Assembly: GCF_021742065.1 (NCBI RefSeq)
Contig: NZ_JAKKIE010000049.1
Coordinates: 1-27,758 of the forward strand
DNA from: Rhizorhapis sp. SPR117
Lineage (GTDB): Bacteria; Pseudomonadota; Alphaproteobacteria; Sphingomonadales; Sphingomonadaceae
Direction: 5' to 3'
DNA length: 27,758 bases
Part shown: positions 16,923-26,730 of the stretch, piece by piece
Numbering within the stretch: the stretch's first letter is position 1
How the letters are laid out: each line of letters starts with the position of its first letter
Notes under the pieces: generated by a model
Told to the model about the DNA's origin: nothing
What the model saw: only the letters and a program-made list of their open reading frames with translations
The model's database searches: none
Made by a program: the position numbers and the translations under genes

Positions 16923-16950
16923 AAAGGGCGGCCCAAGCGGACCGCCCTTT
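16923..16950 (-). terminator. Intrinsic terminator of the rplM-rpsI operon
   Basis: AAAGGGCGG (16923-16931) and CCGCCCTTT (16942-16950) form a perfect 9-bp stem with a 10-base loop. It lies 26 bases past the rpsI stop, and on the minus strand the stem's downstream arm ends in TTTT. The DAGK-like gene ends 31 bases away from the other side, so it may serve both. Confidence 0.8.
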
Positions 16951-16976
16951 CCTGTAGTCGATAGCCTTGCAGCCGA

Positions 16977-17501
16977 TCAGCGTTTCGAAAACTGGAAGCT
17001 CTTGCGCGCCTTGGCACGGCCATATTTTTTGCGTTCGACGGTACGGCTGTCGCGGGTGAGGAAGCCTTCGGCCTTCACCGCGCTGCGCAGCGCCGGTTCG
17101 TACTTGGTCAGCGCCTGGCTGATGCCATGCTTGACCGCGCCAGCTTGCCCCGACAGGCCGCCGCCCTTGACAGTGCAGATCACGTCATACTGGCCACGAC
17201 GCTCGGTGACGTCGAACGGCTGGTTGATGACGAGGCGCAGTGTGGGACGCGCGAAATAGATTTCCTGATCGCGGCCATTGACCGTGATCTTGCCGGTGCC
17301 GGGCTTTACCCAGACGCGCGCAACCGCGTCCTTGCGGCGGCCAGTGGCATAAGCGCGGCCATATGGGTCGAGTTCCTGCGTACGCAGCGGCGCAGCGGCC
17401 TGAACCGGAGTGATAACGGTCGGGGCGGCGGCATCATCTACCGGCGCACCGGCAGCGATGTCCTTCAGGTCGGAAAGAGACTGGCGGTTATCTGTCATCA
17501 T
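16977..17501 (-). CDS. rpsI: 30S ribosomal protein S9
   Basis: The C-terminal about 130 residues are a typical S9: [20 protein letters not shown] near the start, [14 protein letters not shown] in the middle and the basic tail ending in SFQFSKR, which contacts the P-site tRNA. The protein has a roughly 45-residue Ala/Pro/Asp-rich N-terminal extension, so it is 174 residues instead of about 130. Extensions like this are common in alphaproteobacteria. The start overlaps the rplM stop in the string ATGATGA, and 17498 is an equally possible start. A strong terminator follows. Confidence 0.97.
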   Translation of the reverse strand: MMTDNRQSLSDLKDIAAGAPVDDAAAPTVITPVQAAAPLRTQELDPYGRAYATGRRKDAVARVWVKPGTGKITVNGRDQEIYFARPTLRLVINQPFDVTERRGQYDVICTVKGGGLSGQAGAVKHGISQALTKYEPALRSAVKAEGFLTRDSRTVERKKYGRAKARKSFQFSKR

Positions 17502-17977
17502 GCACCAACCTTGTTCTTGCGGTTGCGGGAAGCGAGATCAAGCACTTCCGGGTTCTGGGCTTCATGCGGGTGGGCAGTGCCCGCGAAAACGCGCAGGTTG
17601 CGCATTTGCTGACGACCAAGCGGGCCACGGGGGACCATGCGCTCAATCGCCTTTTCCAGCACGCGCTCGGGGAAGCGGCCTTCCAGCACCTTGGCCGCGG
17701 TCACGCTCTTGATGCCGCCAACATAGCCGGTGTGCTTGTGGTAAACCTTGTCCTGCAGCTTCTTGCCAGTGAACTTCACCTTGTCGGCGTTGATCACGAT
17801 GACATTGTCGCCGCAATCGACATGCGGGGTATAGCTTGGCTTGTGCTTGCCGCGCAGGATATTGGCGATGATCGAAGCCGCACGGCCAACGACCAGTCCT
17901 TCGGCATCGATAAGAAGCCATTTCTTGTCCACCGTTGCGGGTGTCGCAACCTTGGTGGTTTTCATCAGCGCCTTCAT
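17498..17977 (-). CDS. rplM: 50S ribosomal protein L13
   Basis: A 159-residue L13. [46 protein letters not shown] and [28 protein letters not shown] are all family-diagnostic. The frame is open to 18085, but the conserved protein starts at MKALMKTTK, so I place the ATG at 17977 (GGAG lies ten bases upstream). rplM-rpsI is the universal order, here with an ATGA overlap. A promoter-like element is seen at 18057-18085, so the pair can be transcribed independently of cutA and ctaA. Confidence 0.97.
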   Translation of the reverse strand: MKALMKTTKVATPATVDKKWLLIDAEGLVVGRAASIIANILRGKHKPSYTPHVDCGDNVIVINADKVKFTGKKLQDKVYHKHTGYVGGIKSVTAAKVLEGRFPERVLEKAIERMVPRGPLGRQQMRNLRVFAGTAHPHEAQNPEVLDLASRNRKNKVGA

Positions 17978-18056
17978 GGCCCTAATCTCCTGATGGGGTG
18001 ATCCCCGATGTTGAAAACAAAAGAACGCCGCCTGTGTGAGGCAGCGAAGTGGGGCG

Positions 18057-18085
18057 CTATTGAACGCGAATTGCCGGCAAGTCAA
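18057..18085 (-). promoter_or_regulatory. Probable promoter of rplM-rpsI
   Basis: On the minus strand TTGACT (18080-18085) is followed after 17 bases by CAATAG (18057-18062). The -35 match is strong (5/6), but the -10 is weak. It lies about 80 bases before rplM, in the gap after cutA. Confidence 0.4.
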
Positions 18086-18117
18086 GAGAAAGCGGGGCTT
18101 TCCTGACGGGTATTATA

Positions 18118-18441
18118 TTACCTTTGGCCGTCGATCTGCTGGCCCGCCCACTCGACATAGGGGCTGTTTACCGCCGCATTCCAGCATAAAATGGCGGGGA
18201 TATCATAGCTGTGCAGTTCGGTCAGTCGCGTCGTCAGCGGTACGTGTCTTGCTTCAATGGTTTTGAACAGCACGGGAAATTCCGTCTCTTCGCGCATCTC
18301 TCCCTGCCATTCATACAGGGACGTGCAGGGGGCAAGCATATTGGCGCAGGCCGCCATCTTTTCGGCTATCAGCAGGGCACTGACCCTGCGCGCCTCATCG
18401 GCATCGCCGAACAGCGTATAGATCAGGACAAGCTTGCTCAC
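18118..18441 (-). CDS. cutA: Divalent-cation tolerance protein CutA
   Basis: A 107-residue CutA1 protein, a trimeric ferredoxin-like-fold protein linked to copper or other metal tolerance. The pattern of CutA is visible: AEKMAACANMLAPCTSLYEW in the middle, EETEFPVLFKT after it, and TELHSYDIPAIL near the C-terminus. The GTG at 18441 overlaps the stop of ctaA in GTGA, and this start places the first beta strand (KLVLIYTLF) directly at the N-terminus. An in-frame ATG at 18471 would extend into ctaA and is less likely. Confidence 0.92.
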   Translation of the reverse strand: MSKLVLIYTLFGDADEARRVSALLIAEKMAACANMLAPCTSLYEWQGEMREETEFPVLFKTIEARHVPLTTRLTELHSYDIPAILCWNAAVNSPYVEWAGQQIDGQR

Positions 18442-19475
18442 CGCTCTCGTCTGCCAAGCTGATGACAGCATATAACCGTTGCCGCGACGAGCAGCGCCGC
18501 GACTGCCTGGTGCGCCACCGCTATCCAGAGGGCCACGCCTGACAATAATGTCGATATTCCCAGGATGATCTGGAGGCCAACCAGCGTCATAACCGCATGT
18601 GCAGGGCCTTTCGAGCCGACTCTTTGCGTGCGCAGAGCCAACAGGACAAGTGCTCCAGCCACGACCCAGGCGAACCAGCGGTGAGCAAATTGCACCACGA
18701 TGGGATTATCGATGATATTGCGCCATAGCGGTTCAAGCATCGCCACGTCCTGCGGGAACAGGCGGCCGCCCATCAGCGGCCACGAATCAAAGGCATAACC
18801 CGCGCGCAATCCGGCAGTGAAAGCCCCAAGACAGAGCTGTGCGGCCAGCATCAGCATTATGAAAATGGCAAAACCCCCTAATCGCGCAGGCCGTGCAGCA
18901 GGATTGCGCACCAGCGCACGCAGGTCCCATGCCGTCCATACAAGGCCGCCCATGATCAAGAATGCATTGAGCAGGTGCACCGCCAATCGGATATGGCTGA
19001 CGTCAATCCGGTTGACGAGGCCGGAAGCCACCATCCACCAGCCGATCGCCCCCTGCAACCCGCCCAGGGCGAACAACGCGGCCAGTCGCCAGCCATAACC
19101 TGACGGAATGGCACGCTTCCATGCAAACCAGATGAAGGGGAGGGCGAATGCAACGCCGACGAAGCGACCGATCAGCCGATGGAAATATTCCCAGAAGAAA
19201 ATGAACTTGAATTCAGCCAACGTCATATGCCGATTGACGGTCTGATATTCGGTAGTGCTCTGATAGAGCGAGAATTCCTTCACCCAGTCACTGTGGCTCA
19301 GCGGCGGTATTGCGCCCGACACGGGATTCCACTGCGTAATCGACAATCCCGATTCGGTCAGGCGTGTGATCCCGCCGATCACGACCATCAGGAATACCAG
19401 CAAAGCAATGCACAAAAGCCAGTTTGCGATCTGGCGTGGACGTGGCGAAGGCGCAGGTGGGCGGGACAGGATCAT
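18438..19475 (-). CDS. ctaA: Heme A synthase, COX15/CtaA type 2
   Basis: The 345-residue membrane protein has about eight helices and the COX15 signature near the N-terminus (GGITRLTESGLSITQWNPVSGAIPPL). It also has the conserved histidine segments YFHRLIGR, SHIRLAVHLLNA, FAHRWFAW and VAHQAVAALL that bind heme. It oxidises the C8 methyl of heme O to heme A for the terminal cytochrome oxidase. The stop overlaps the cutA start. The 88-base gap to the divergent MerC gene holds a Fur-type box, which may act on either gene. Confidence 0.93.
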   Translation of the reverse strand: MILSRPPAPSPRPRQIANWLLCIALLVFLMVVIGGITRLTESGLSITQWNPVSGAIPPLSHSDWVKEFSLYQSTTEYQTVNRHMTLAEFKFIFFWEYFHRLIGRFVGVAFALPFIWFAWKRAIPSGYGWRLAALFALGGLQGAIGWWMVASGLVNRIDVSHIRLAVHLLNAFLIMGGLVWTAWDLRALVRNPAARPARLGGFAIFIMLMLAAQLCLGAFTAGLRAGYAFDSWPLMGGRLFPQDVAMLEPLWRNIIDNPIVVQFAHRWFAWVVAGALVLLALRTQRVGSKGPAHAVMTLVGLQIILGISTLLSGVALWIAVAHQAVAALLVAATVICCHQLGRRER

Positions 19476-19523
19476 GCGCGACGCATTTGCACCTTGGCGA
19501 TCAGGCTTTCAAGCGTACAAATT

Positions 19524-19542
19524 GATAATGATATATTGTATC
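19524..19542. promoter_or_regulatory. Fur/Zur-type operator between ctaA and the MerC gene
   Basis: The 19-mer GATAATGATATATTGTATC matches the classic Fur box (GATAATGATAATCATTATC) at 14 of 19 positions: the first ten and the last four. It lies 22 bases before the MerC start codon and 49 bases from the divergent ctaA start. A Zur-like gene follows MerC, so autoregulation of the MerC-zur unit is a reasonable reading. Which metal is unclear. Confidence 0.5.
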
Positions 19543-19563
19543 GTTTGAGCAAATGTGCTTAGG

Positions 19564-19971
19564 ATGAATCACCATGATGAAAGGCCGTCTGTGTTGCGAG
19601 CATTGTTAAAGGATGGAAAGATTGACCGGCTGGCCATGGGTCTGTCGGGTCTCTGCCTTGCACACTGCCTGGGAACTGCAATTTTCGTGGCTGTTCTCGC
19701 TTCGGCGGGAAGCATCTTTCTATCCCCGGTAATCCATGAAAGCGGATTGGCGATTGCGATTTTGCTGGGTGCCATCGCACTGGGCCGCGGTGTGTTTGTT
19801 CATGGTTTGCGGTTACCTGCAATGGTTGGGGTGTTTGGTTTGGGCCTGATGGCTGTCGCGCTGGCTGTGCCGCATGGTGCGCAGGAAATAATTTTCACCA
19901 TGTCGGGGGTTGCCATCCTGGCGCTGGGTCACAACCTGAATTATCGCGCCTCGCGTCGGGCAGAAACATAG
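19564..19971 (+). CDS. MerC-domain membrane protein
   Basis: A 135-residue protein with four hydrophobic helices and the MerC pattern near the N-terminus (LAMGLSGLCLAHCLGTAIF: two cysteines and a histidine in the first helix). Mercury-transport MerC proteins have this layout, but many chromosomal members are not part of a mer operon. No merR, merA or merT is seen here. The gene pairs with a Zur-like regulator and follows a Fur-type box, so zinc or another divalent metal is more likely than mercury. I use ATG 19564; GTG 19555 is also in frame. It has no strong ribosome-binding site. A short CTGCCC/GGGCAG hairpin separates it from zur. Confidence 0.75.
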   Translation: MNHHDERPSVLRALLKDGKIDRLAMGLSGLCLAHCLGTAIFVAVLASAGSIFLSPVIHESGLAIAILLGAIALGRGVFVHGLRLPAMVGVFGLGLMAVALAVPHGAQEIIFTMSGVAILALGHNLNYRASRRAET

Positions 19972-20013
19972 TCTGCCCTTGCCCTTGGGGGGCAGGCGCA
20001 ATATTTAGGTCTG

Positions 20014-20475
20014 ATGGGCCAGCAGCATCAACATCTGGAACCGACCGGCGATTCGCTTGCGGACGAAGCAAAGCACACGCTCGAACAGCAGGGCGAGCAG
20101 TGGACCGACATGCGTTCGGCAATTTTTGAGGTGCTTGCGGGATTCGAAAAGCCCGCGTCGGCTTATGACATAGCCGATCTGGTTTCCCAAAAACGCGGAA
20201 AACGCGTCGCGCCCAACAGTGTCTATCGAATATTGGATGTGTTCGTGAACAACAACCTGGCCATGCGGGTGGAAAGCGCCAACGCCTATATCGCCAACGC
20301 GCACCCCGGCTGCGTCCATGACTGCATCTTCCTGGTTTGCGAAACCTGTGGAGAGGCAACGCATATCGACGACGACACACTGTCCCAAGGGGTGCGTAAA
20401 GTCGCACAGAGCCATGGTTTTGTTCCCGAACGACCCGTCATGGAAGTGCTGGGTCGTTGCGCCAAATGTGCGTGA
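20014..20475 (+). CDS. zur: Fur-family regulator, probably Zur
   Basis: The 153-residue protein has the Fur winged-helix domain (about 30-90; RVAPNSVYRILDVFVNNNLA is the recognition region) followed by a dimerisation and metal domain. Two structural zinc CxxC pairs are visible: Cys109/Cys112 (CETCG) and Cys149/Cys152 (CAKC). HPGCVHDC adds more possible ligands. The short, Cys-rich C-terminus and the MerC neighbour suggest Zur rather than ferric Fur, which in alphaproteobacteria is often replaced by Irr and RirA. It probably binds the operator seen at 19524. Confidence 0.8.
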   Translation: MGQQHQHLEPTGDSLADEAKHTLEQQGEQWTDMRSAIFEVLAGFEKPASAYDIADLVSQKRGKRVAPNSVYRILDVFVNNNLAMRVESANAYIANAHPGCVHDCIFLVCETCGEATHIDDDTLSQGVRKVAQSHGFVPERPVMEVLGRCAKCA

Positions 20476-20556
20476 TCCCGCTGTTCGCTCCATTATTTTC
20501 TAGCCCGTTCGACACCAAGCCTTAAAATCGATACATGTTCGGGAGGAAGGCCGTAT

Positions 20557-22482
20557 ATGCCCCAAACGCCAGATACCCCACTGCTTGACCGGGTCACGAC
20601 GCCCGGAGATCTGCGCAAGTTGCAGCCGCACCAGTTGCGTCAGCTTGCCGACGAGCTGCGACAGGAAGTGATTTCTGCCGTCGGGGTCACAGGCGGGCAT
20701 CTGGGTTCGGGGCTTGGGGTCGTCGAACTTACCACCGCCATTCATTATGTTTTCGACACGCCTGAAGATCGCCTCATCTGGGATGTTGGGCATCAATGCT
20801 ATCCGCACAAGATTCTGACCGGCCGGCGCGATCGCATCCGTACCTTGCGTCAGGGTGGCGGGCTTTCCGGTTTTACCAAGCGTTCTGAAAGCGAATATGA
20901 TCCCTTCGGCGCGGCGCATAGTTCCACGTCCATCAGTGCGGCCCTTGGCTTTGCCATTGCCAACAAGATGTCGGACAGGCCAGGCAAGGCCATTGCCGTG
21001 ATCGGAGACGGCGCGATGTCAGCGGGCATGGCGTACGAGGCGATGAACAATGCAGAAGCGGCAGGCAATCGTCTGATCGTCATTCTGAATGACAATGACA
21101 TGTCGATTGCCCCGCCTGTGGGCGGCTTGTCCGCATATCTGGCGCGCATTGTGTCGAGCCGGGAATTTCTGTCAGTACGCGACATACTGCGGCGACTGGC
21201 GCGCAAGCTACCCAAATCGCTGCACATCGCGGCGCGCAAGACTGATGAGTTTGCCCGTGGCATGGCAACCGGCGGCACCTTGTTTGAAGAACTGGGTTTT
21301 TATTATGTCGGTCCCGTCGATGGGCACAACCTGGATCACCTGATCCCGGTGCTTGAAAATGTCCGCGACGCGGCAGAAGGCCCCTGCCTGATCCATGTCG
21401 TCACGCAAAAGGGCAAGGGCTATGCTCCCGCCGAGGAAGCCGACGATAAATATCATGGCGTACAGAAGTTCGACATAGTGAGCGGCGAACAGGCCAAATC
21501 CCCTCCCGGTCCGCCCAGCTATACCAGTGTTTTTGCCAAAGCGCTGATCGCCGAAGCGGAGCGTGATGAAAAAATCTGTGCGATCACGGCGGCCATGCCA
21601 TCGGGCACCGGTCTTGACGAATTTCAGGCTGCTTTTCCCGACCGCACATTTGACGTCGGCATTGCTGAACAGCACGCCGTCACCTTCGCCGCTGGTTTGG
21701 CGGCGCAGGGGATACGGCCGTTTTGCGCGATTTATTCCACCTTTCTACAGCGTGCCTATGATCAGGTGGTGCACGATGTGGCGATTCAAAACCTGCCCGT
21801 TCGCTTTGCCATCGACCGGGCAGGGCTGGTCGGGGCGGATGGCAGCACGCATGCGGGCAGTTTCGATGTTACATATCTGGCGACATTGCCAAATATGGTG
21901 GTGATGGCGGCAAGCGACGAGGCAGAACTGGTGCACATGGTCCACACCTGCGCACTCCATGATGCCGGGCCGATTGCCGTCCGCTATCCGCGCGGATCAG
22001 GCACTGGTATTGCCTTGCCCGCTGTTCCGCAGGCTCTGCCCATCGGCAAGGGACGCATCGTGCGCGAAGGCAAGAAGGTTGCGATCCTCTCGCTTGGCAC
22101 GCGGTTGGAAGAGGCTTTGAAAGCGGCTGACATACTGGATGCCAAGGGGCTGTCCGCCACCGTCGCCGACTTGCGTTTTGCCAAGCCATTGGATGAAGCA
22201 TTGATCCGCAAGCTGCTCACCACACACGAAGTTGCGGTGACGGTGGAGGAAGGCAGCATCGGGGGCCTTGGCGCCCATGTGCTGACCATGGCGAGTGATA
22301 TCGGCTTGATCGACGCGGGCTTGAAACTGCGTACATTGCGCCTGCCCGATATATTTCAGGAACATGACAAGCCGGAAAAGCAATATGCAGATGCTGGCCT
22401 GGATGCAGACGGTATTGTGGCAACGGTGCTGAAAGCATTGCGGTATAACGACAGCGGACTGGTTGAGGGCGCACGCGCCTGA
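20557..22482 (+). CDS. dxs: 1-deoxy-D-xylulose-5-phosphate synthase
   Basis: The 641-residue thiamine-diphosphate enzyme makes DXP from pyruvate and glyceraldehyde-3-phosphate, the entry step of the MEP isoprenoid pathway. Visible are [13 protein letters not shown] and [18 protein letters not shown] near the N-terminus, the TPP-binding [17 protein letters not shown], and [17 protein letters not shown] in the pyrimidine-binding domain with its catalytic glutamate. A transketolase C-terminal domain follows. Length is normal. GGGAGGAAGG lies a few bases upstream. Products feed ubiquinone (coq7 in this window) and carotenoids, which sphingomonads produce. Confidence 0.96.
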   Translation: MPQTPDTPLLDRVTTPGDLRKLQPHQLRQLADELRQEVISAVGVTGGHLGSGLGVVELTTAIHYVFDTPEDRLIWDVGHQCYPHKILTGRRDRIRTLRQGGGLSGFTKRSESEYDPFGAAHSSTSISAALGFAIANKMSDRPGKAIAVIGDGAMSAGMAYEAMNNAEAAGNRLIVILNDNDMSIAPPVGGLSAYLARIVSSREFLSVRDILRRLARKLPKSLHIAARKTDEFARGMATGGTLFEELGFYYVGPVDGHNLDHLIPVLENVRDAAEGPCLIHVVTQKGKGYAPAEEADDKYHGVQKFDIVSGEQAKSPPGPPSYTSVFAKALIAEAERDEKICAITAAMPSGTGLDEFQAAFPDRTFDVGIAEQHAVTFAAGLAAQGIRPFCAIYSTFLQRAYDQVVHDVAIQNLPVRFAIDRAGLVGADGSTHAGSFDVTYLATLPNMVVMAASDEAELVHMVHTCALHDAGPIAVRYPRGSGTGIALPAVPQALPIGKGRIVREGKKVAILSLGTRLEEALKAADILDAKGLSATVADLRFAKPLDEALIRKLLTTHEVAVTVEEGSIGGLGAHVLTMASDIGLIDAGLKLRTLRLPDIFQEHDKPEKQYADAGLDADGIVATVLKALRYNDSGLVEGARA

Positions 22483-22517
22483 CGCCAGCCCGCTATATGT
22501 CGGGTCTTACCTTCTTA

Positions 22518-23042
22518 TCATCCGGTCGTCGTTTCCCCTGCCGTTGGGCAGTCGCCAAGCCGCGTGGCCGTTACGTCTGCGGATGCACGGACGGTCGGCT
22601 TTCCCTCGGCCATCCTGGTGCTTTGTTCAGCCAGCATCCAGGTGCCATCCCGGCTGGACCCGTCGAGTAGAATGTCGATGGTGCCGGGTGCCGATTTGCA
22701 CGTAAGCGTGGCGGACAGGCGACCGGCGGTCGGCGTCAGGTTGTTATAGGTGCATTCCGTCCCCTGATTGGACGCCAGGAAGGTCGCGTCCGGTCGGTCG
22801 GCGGTTTCGTCGGTTATGCACGCCTTTGTCGTTACCGTTTCACCCAGCTTCGCGTCATATTCCTCTTTGGTCAGGCCGTCATAGTTATAGCCGGTAAGTT
22901 TGTGCGTTATTTCCCACTCGCCCGGTTGCATCAGAGGCGGCTTTGCTTCGGCGGCGGCATTGGCGGCAGCGTCTTCATCGCTACCTCCGCTACATGCGGA
23001 TAGTCCCAGCATGGTTGATGCGATCAAAAGATATTTACGCAT
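22518..23042 (-). CDS. DUF3617-type lipoprotein
   Basis: A 174-residue protein with a lipoprotein signal (LIASTMLGLSAC; lipidated Cys at 17). After a short Ala-rich linker the mature part opens with PGEWEITHKLTGYNYDG, and a Cys pair appears in TKACITDE and GTECTYNN, the pattern of the DUF3617 family that is frequent in sphingomonads. Function is unknown. It is on the same strand as the NAT gene and a second DUF3617 gene, so the three may be one unit. It is convergent with dxs at 35 bases. Confidence 0.75.
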   Translation of the reverse strand: MRKYLLIASTMLGLSACSGGSDEDAAANAAAEAKPPLMQPGEWEITHKLTGYNYDGLTKEEYDAKLGETVTTKACITDETADRPDATFLASNQGTECTYNNLTPTAGRLSATLTCKSAPGTIDILLDGSSRDGTWMLAEQSTRMAEGKPTVRASADVTATRLGDCPTAGETTTG

Positions 23043-23075
23043 GACATTCTCCCCTGTTGTACTTCTGCTTCAATA

Positions 23076-23891
23076 TCAGTCGGAACCGAACAGACCGAGC
23101 GCGGCAACCTCCTGTTCCGTGATTTCAAGATCGAAGATATTGTCCAGAACGGCGCGATAGTCGCGGCCATCCATAATCTCGCGTTCCTGCGTAACACCCG
23201 AACGCGTGATGGAAAGTTGCCGCTCTATCAGTCCTGCACGACCGTCCGGCAAAGCGTGACTGACGGTGCGCAGGGTGGTAAAGCGCGTTCCGGGACGGGT
23301 CGACGTCCAATGATTGCCGACTTCCAGATCGCACGGCTCGACTGGCGCCAGCGTAAAACTATATTGATCCTGCCAGCCCTTGCCATCCTCTCGTTGCAAG
23401 AGCCAACCGCGTTCATCCTCGATCAGGCGATAAAGGACGTTCCCGGGCGCTTCTGCAATCTCTCCTGTTTCCAAAGGCATGGGTGGGGTGAAGTCGCCGC
23501 CAAAGCCTGCATCGGCGATCCATTGTCGGTCGTCCAAAGTCACCAGATTGAGCGTGTGAGTTAGCGGTGGCATGCCATCGGCCATCAACCACACCCGGGC
23601 CAGCAGCGGTCGCGCTTCAAAGCCGATTGCGATGAGTCCCCGCAGAAACAACTGATTCTGTTCGAAGCAATAGCCGCCGCGCCGCCGTGCCACCAGCTTT
23701 TCGAATACGGCATCGGGATCGAGACTGATCCCTCGGCCCAACGAAATATCCAGATTTTCGAATGCTATGGCGAGCCGATGTGCGCGCTGCACCGCCATCA
23801 GCCCTTCAATCGTCGCGGGAGGCGCGTGGGTTAGGCCGATACGGCGCAAATAGGCGGTCAGGTCAATCAGTTTTTCAAATCCGCCGGACAT
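23076..23891 (-). CDS. nat: Arylamine N-acetyltransferase
   Basis: A 271-residue NAT with the catalytic triad in place: Cys75 in RRGGYCFEQN, His112 in LTHTLNLV and Asp127 in IADAGFGG. NAT enzymes acetylate arylamines and hydrazines from acetyl-CoA. AIAFENLDISLGR near residue 41 is also conserved. The 5' end overlaps the preceding DUF3617 gene (23867-23891), which suggests translational coupling. The ATG at 23906 is an alternative start. Co-location with the two DUF3617 lipoproteins is not explained by a known pathway. Confidence 0.92.
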   Translation of the reverse strand: MSGGFEKLIDLTAYLRRIGLTHAPPATIEGLMAVQRAHRLAIAFENLDISLGRGISLDPDAVFEKLVARRRGGYCFEQNQLFLRGLIAIGFEARPLLARVWLMADGMPPLTHTLNLVTLDDRQWIADAGFGGDFTPPMPLETGEIAEAPGNVLYRLIEDERGWLLQREDGKGWQDQYSFTLAPVEPCDLEVGNHWTSTRPGTRFTTLRTVSHALPDGRAGLIERQLSITRSGVTQEREIMDGRDYRAVLDNIFDLEITEQEVAALGLFGSD

Positions 23892-24436
23892 TCGCTGGCA
23901 ACCCATTTGCCCGACGTCCTGGCTTTCATATGCATCCCCCCGCCGTTGCTCATGCCGGATGATTGCATGTCCATCGCCATGTCGTAGCTGTCGGTCGCGT
24001 AACGGCCCTTCATCTTTGACTGCATCCGGCCCTTGCCATCGGGCTGTTCGCAGACGACTTCGGCGGTGATTGTGCCACCCCCCATTTCCATATGTTTATA
24101 GGTGCAATTGGACTTTTTCTGGCCAGTGAGGAAATCCGCGTTGGGCCGCGCCGCTTCCTCGGGCGTTACGCAATAGCGCAGCGCGGTTCGATTCATGCCC
24201 GATTTCATCTGATCCATCATTCCGGGCGGCATACCAGCGGGCATGCCGTCCATTTCAAGCGTATCGACCTGAAAGCTGCTTTCCCACAGGCCCGGTTTGA
24301 TGTGGATGGATGAGGATGTCGGGCTACCAGATCCAGTGTCCCGAGTCGTTGTATCCTGTTCGGCTTTTTCGGCCTTTTCGCAGCCGGAGATCAAGGTTAT
24401 CGCCAGCGCGGCAGTTAACAGCATCACGCTTTTCAT
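23867..24436 (-). CDS. Second DUF3617-type lipoprotein
   Basis: A 189-residue lipoprotein ([14 protein letters not shown]; lipidated Cys at 19) followed by a charged, Ser/Thr-rich linker. The mature part has the DUF3617 opening ([16 protein letters not shown]) and Cys residues in [13 protein letters not shown] and SNCTYKHME, parallel to the protein at 22518-23042. It is Met-rich: about two dozen methionines, with [13 protein letters not shown] as one cluster, which may bind metal or simply reflect drift. GGGGGAAATGCC precedes the ATG. It overlaps the NAT gene and is divergent from uvrB. Confidence 0.75.
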   Translation of the reverse strand: MKSVMLLTAALAITLISGCEKAEKAEQDTTTRDTGSGSPTSSSIHIKPGLWESSFQVDTLEMDGMPAGMPPGMMDQMKSGMNRTALRYCVTPEEAARPNADFLTGQKKSNCTYKHMEMGGGTITAEVVCEQPDGKGRMQSKMKGRYATDSYDMAMDMQSSGMSNGGGMHMKARTSGKWVASECPADLKN

Positions 24437-24465
24437 GGCATTTCCCCCTTCATTTGCACGCGCTG

Positions 24466-24495
24466 TTGCGCCACGTAACCCAGCTACCATATCAA
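24466..24495 (+). promoter_or_regulatory. Possible uvrB promoter, leaderless layout
   Basis: TTGCGC (24466-24471) and TATCAA (24490-24495) are 18 bases apart. Counting seven bases from the -10 end places transcription start on the A of the uvrB ATG (24502). No ribosome-binding site precedes that ATG, which fits a leaderless mRNA. I see no alphaproteobacterial LexA box (GTTC-N7-GTTC) here. Confidence 0.35.
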
Positions 24496-24501
24496 CTGCG
24501 C

Positions 24502-26685
24502 ATGACGATTCAAATCAGAACCAGTCTGGCCGAACCCGAAACCGGTGGAAGCTTTGTACCGCACCGTCCCGAACGCCCGGAAAAGAGCGAAGGCGGACGG
24601 CCATTCAAGCTGGTGTCCGACTATGAACCTAGCGGAGATCAGCCGACCGCAATCGCCGAACTGGTTGAAGCGGCAAGTGCGGGCGAGCGCGATCAGGTGC
24701 TGTTGGGTGTCACCGGATCGGGCAAAACCTTCACTATGGCCAAAGTTATTGAAGCTATGCAGCGGCCGGCTCTGATCCTCGCGCCCAACAAGATATTGGC
24801 GGCGCAGCTTTATGGCGAATTCAAAAGTTTTTTCCCGGAGAATGCCGTCGAATATTTCGTCAGCTATTATGATTATTATCAGCCCGAAGCCTATGTGCCG
24901 CGGTCGGACACCTACATCGAGAAGGAAAGCAGCGTAAACGAAGCGATCGACCGGATGCGGCACAGCGCCACCCGGTCATTGCTGGAGCGCGACGATGTGC
25001 TGATCGTCGCATCGGTGTCCTGCATTTATGGCATCGGGTCGGTCGAAACCTATTCGGCCATGACCTTTGCCATGCAAAAAGGCGAAATCTCCGACCAGCG
25101 GGAAATCATCCGCAAGCTGGTCGCGTTGCAGTACAAGCGTAACGATGTCGCCTTCGCGCGCGGCAATTTCCGGGTGAAGGGGGACAATCTTGAGATATTT
25201 CCCTCGCATTATGAGGATACTGCCTGGCGCATCAGCTTTTTTGGCGACGAAATTGAGGAGATCACCGAGTTCGATCCGCTGACGGGGCGGAAAGTGGCGA
25301 ACCTGGATTATGTGAAGGTCTTTCCCAATAGCCACCATGTAACGCCCGGTCCGACATTGAAGCAGGCGATGGAAGCCATCCGTTTTGAACTGGCCGAACG
25401 GCTCAAGGAACTCCATGCGGAGGGCAGGCTATTGGAGGCGCAAAGACTGGAACAGCGCACGCATTTTGACCTGGAGATGATTGCAGCCACAGGAAGCTGT
25501 GCTGGAATCGAAAATTATTCACGTTTCCTGACAGGTCGCCTGCCGGGCGAACCGCCACCCACATTATTCGAATATCTTCCCGAAAATGCCTTGCTGTTCG
25601 TCGATGAAAGCCACCAGACCGTGCCGCAGATCGGCGCGATGGCGCGTGGCGACCACCGGCGCAAGGTCACGCTGGCCGAATATGGCTTTCGCCTGCCCAG
25701 TTGTATCGACAATCGGCCCCTGCGCTTCAATGAATGGGACGCGATGCGACCGCAGACGGTCAGCGTATCGGCAACGCCGGGTAAATGGGAAATGGAACAG
25801 ACCGGCGGCGTGTTCAGCGAACAGGTAATCCGTCCCACCGGACTGATCGACCCACCTGTTGAGATCAAGCCGGTGGAGGATCAGGTCGACGATCTGATCA
25901 ACGAAGCAAAACTGACCGCCGCTCTGGGCTATCGCACCCTTGTCACCACGCTCACCAAGCGCATGGCGGAGGATTTGACCGAATTCATGCACGAAGCCGG
26001 GTTGAGGGTCCGCTATATGCATAGCGATGTTGAAACATTGGAACGCATCGAGCTGATCCGCGATCTGAGGCTCGGTGTTTATGACGTGCTGGTTGGCATC
26101 AACCTGCTGCGAGAGGGATTGGACATTCCGGAATGTGGGCTGGTTGCCATATTGGATGCAGACAAGGAAGGATTTCTGCGGTCCGAAACCTCCCTGATTC
26201 AAACAATCGGACGCGCGGCGCGCAATGTTGACGGACGGGTGATCCTGTATGCCGACCGCATCACCGGCAGCATGGAACGCGCCCTTAACGAAACTGGCCG
26301 TCGCCGGGAAAAGCAGGAAGCGTATAATCTGAAACACGGTATCACGCCGACGACGATCAAACGCCATATCGGCGATATCATGACTCATGTGGCGAACAAG
26401 GATAGCGTCCTGATCGACACGGGCGATCCGGACCGTCCGCACATGGTCGGCCACAATCTGCGCGCCTATATTGAGGATCTGGAAAAGCAGATGCGTGCCG
26501 CGGCCGCCGATCTGGAGTTCGAGGAAGCCGGTCGATTGCGCGACGAAATTCGCAAGCTGGAAGCGGAGGAATTGGGGTTGCCGGTGGATGATCGGGTGGC
26601 TGGGCCAAAGGGACGGGCGACGGAGGGCAAGCCGGGGACGCGGAAGATGCGCTATGGGAGGGTGCAGCGGAAGATGGGGCGGTAG
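24502..26685 (+). CDS. uvrB: Excinuclease ABC subunit B
   Basis: The 727-residue damage-verification helicase of nucleotide excision repair. Walker [11 protein letters not shown] is near residue 78, and the strand-separating beta-hairpin [20 protein letters not shown] near 125. [15 protein letters not shown] contains the DEAD-like box, and [19 protein letters not shown] is helicase motif VI. At the C-terminus the UVR domain ([20 protein letters not shown]) recruits UvrC. The frame is open to 24310, but those residues belong to the other strand's lipoprotein. [15 protein letters not shown] is the usual sphingomonad N-terminus, so ATG 24502 is chosen. Confidence 0.96.
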   Translation: MTIQIRTSLAEPETGGSFVPHRPERPEKSEGGRPFKLVSDYEPSGDQPTAIAELVEAASAGERDQVLLGVTGSGKTFTMAKVIEAMQRPALILAPNKILAAQLYGEFKSFFPENAVEYFVSYYDYYQPEAYVPRSDTYIEKESSVNEAIDRMRHSATRSLLERDDVLIVASVSCIYGIGSVETYSAMTFAMQKGEISDQREIIRKLVALQYKRNDVAFARGNFRVKGDNLEIFPSHYEDTAWRISFFGDEIEEITEFDPLTGRKVANLDYVKVFPNSHHVTPGPTLKQAMEAIRFELAERLKELHAEGRLLEAQRLEQRTHFDLEMIAATGSCAGIENYSRFLTGRLPGEPPPTLFEYLPENALLFVDESHQTVPQIGAMARGDHRRKVTLAEYGFRLPSCIDNRPLRFNEWDAMRPQTVSVSATPGKWEMEQTGGVFSEQVIRPTGLIDPPVEIKPVEDQVDDLINEAKLTAALGYRTLVTTLTKRMAEDLTEFMHEAGLRVRYMHSDVETLERIELIRDLRLGVYDVLVGINLLREGLDIPECGLVAILDADKEGFLRSETSLIQTIGRAARNVDGRVILYADRITGSMERALNETGRRREKQEAYNLKHGITPTTIKRHIGDIMTHVANKDSVLIDTGDPDRPHMVGHNLRAYIEDLEKQMRAAAADLEFEEAGRLRDEIRKLEAEELGLPVDDRVAGPKGRATEGKPGTRKMRYGRVQRKMGR

Positions 26686-26730
26686 GATTAGCAGTTGAGC
26701 CGCCCCGTTTCGTCAGCCATAAGCACAACC

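Noticed and set aside
19564..19971. Mercury resistance operon
   Set aside because: Only a MerC-like gene is present; merR, merT, merP and merA are all absent and the neighbour is a Zur-like regulator.
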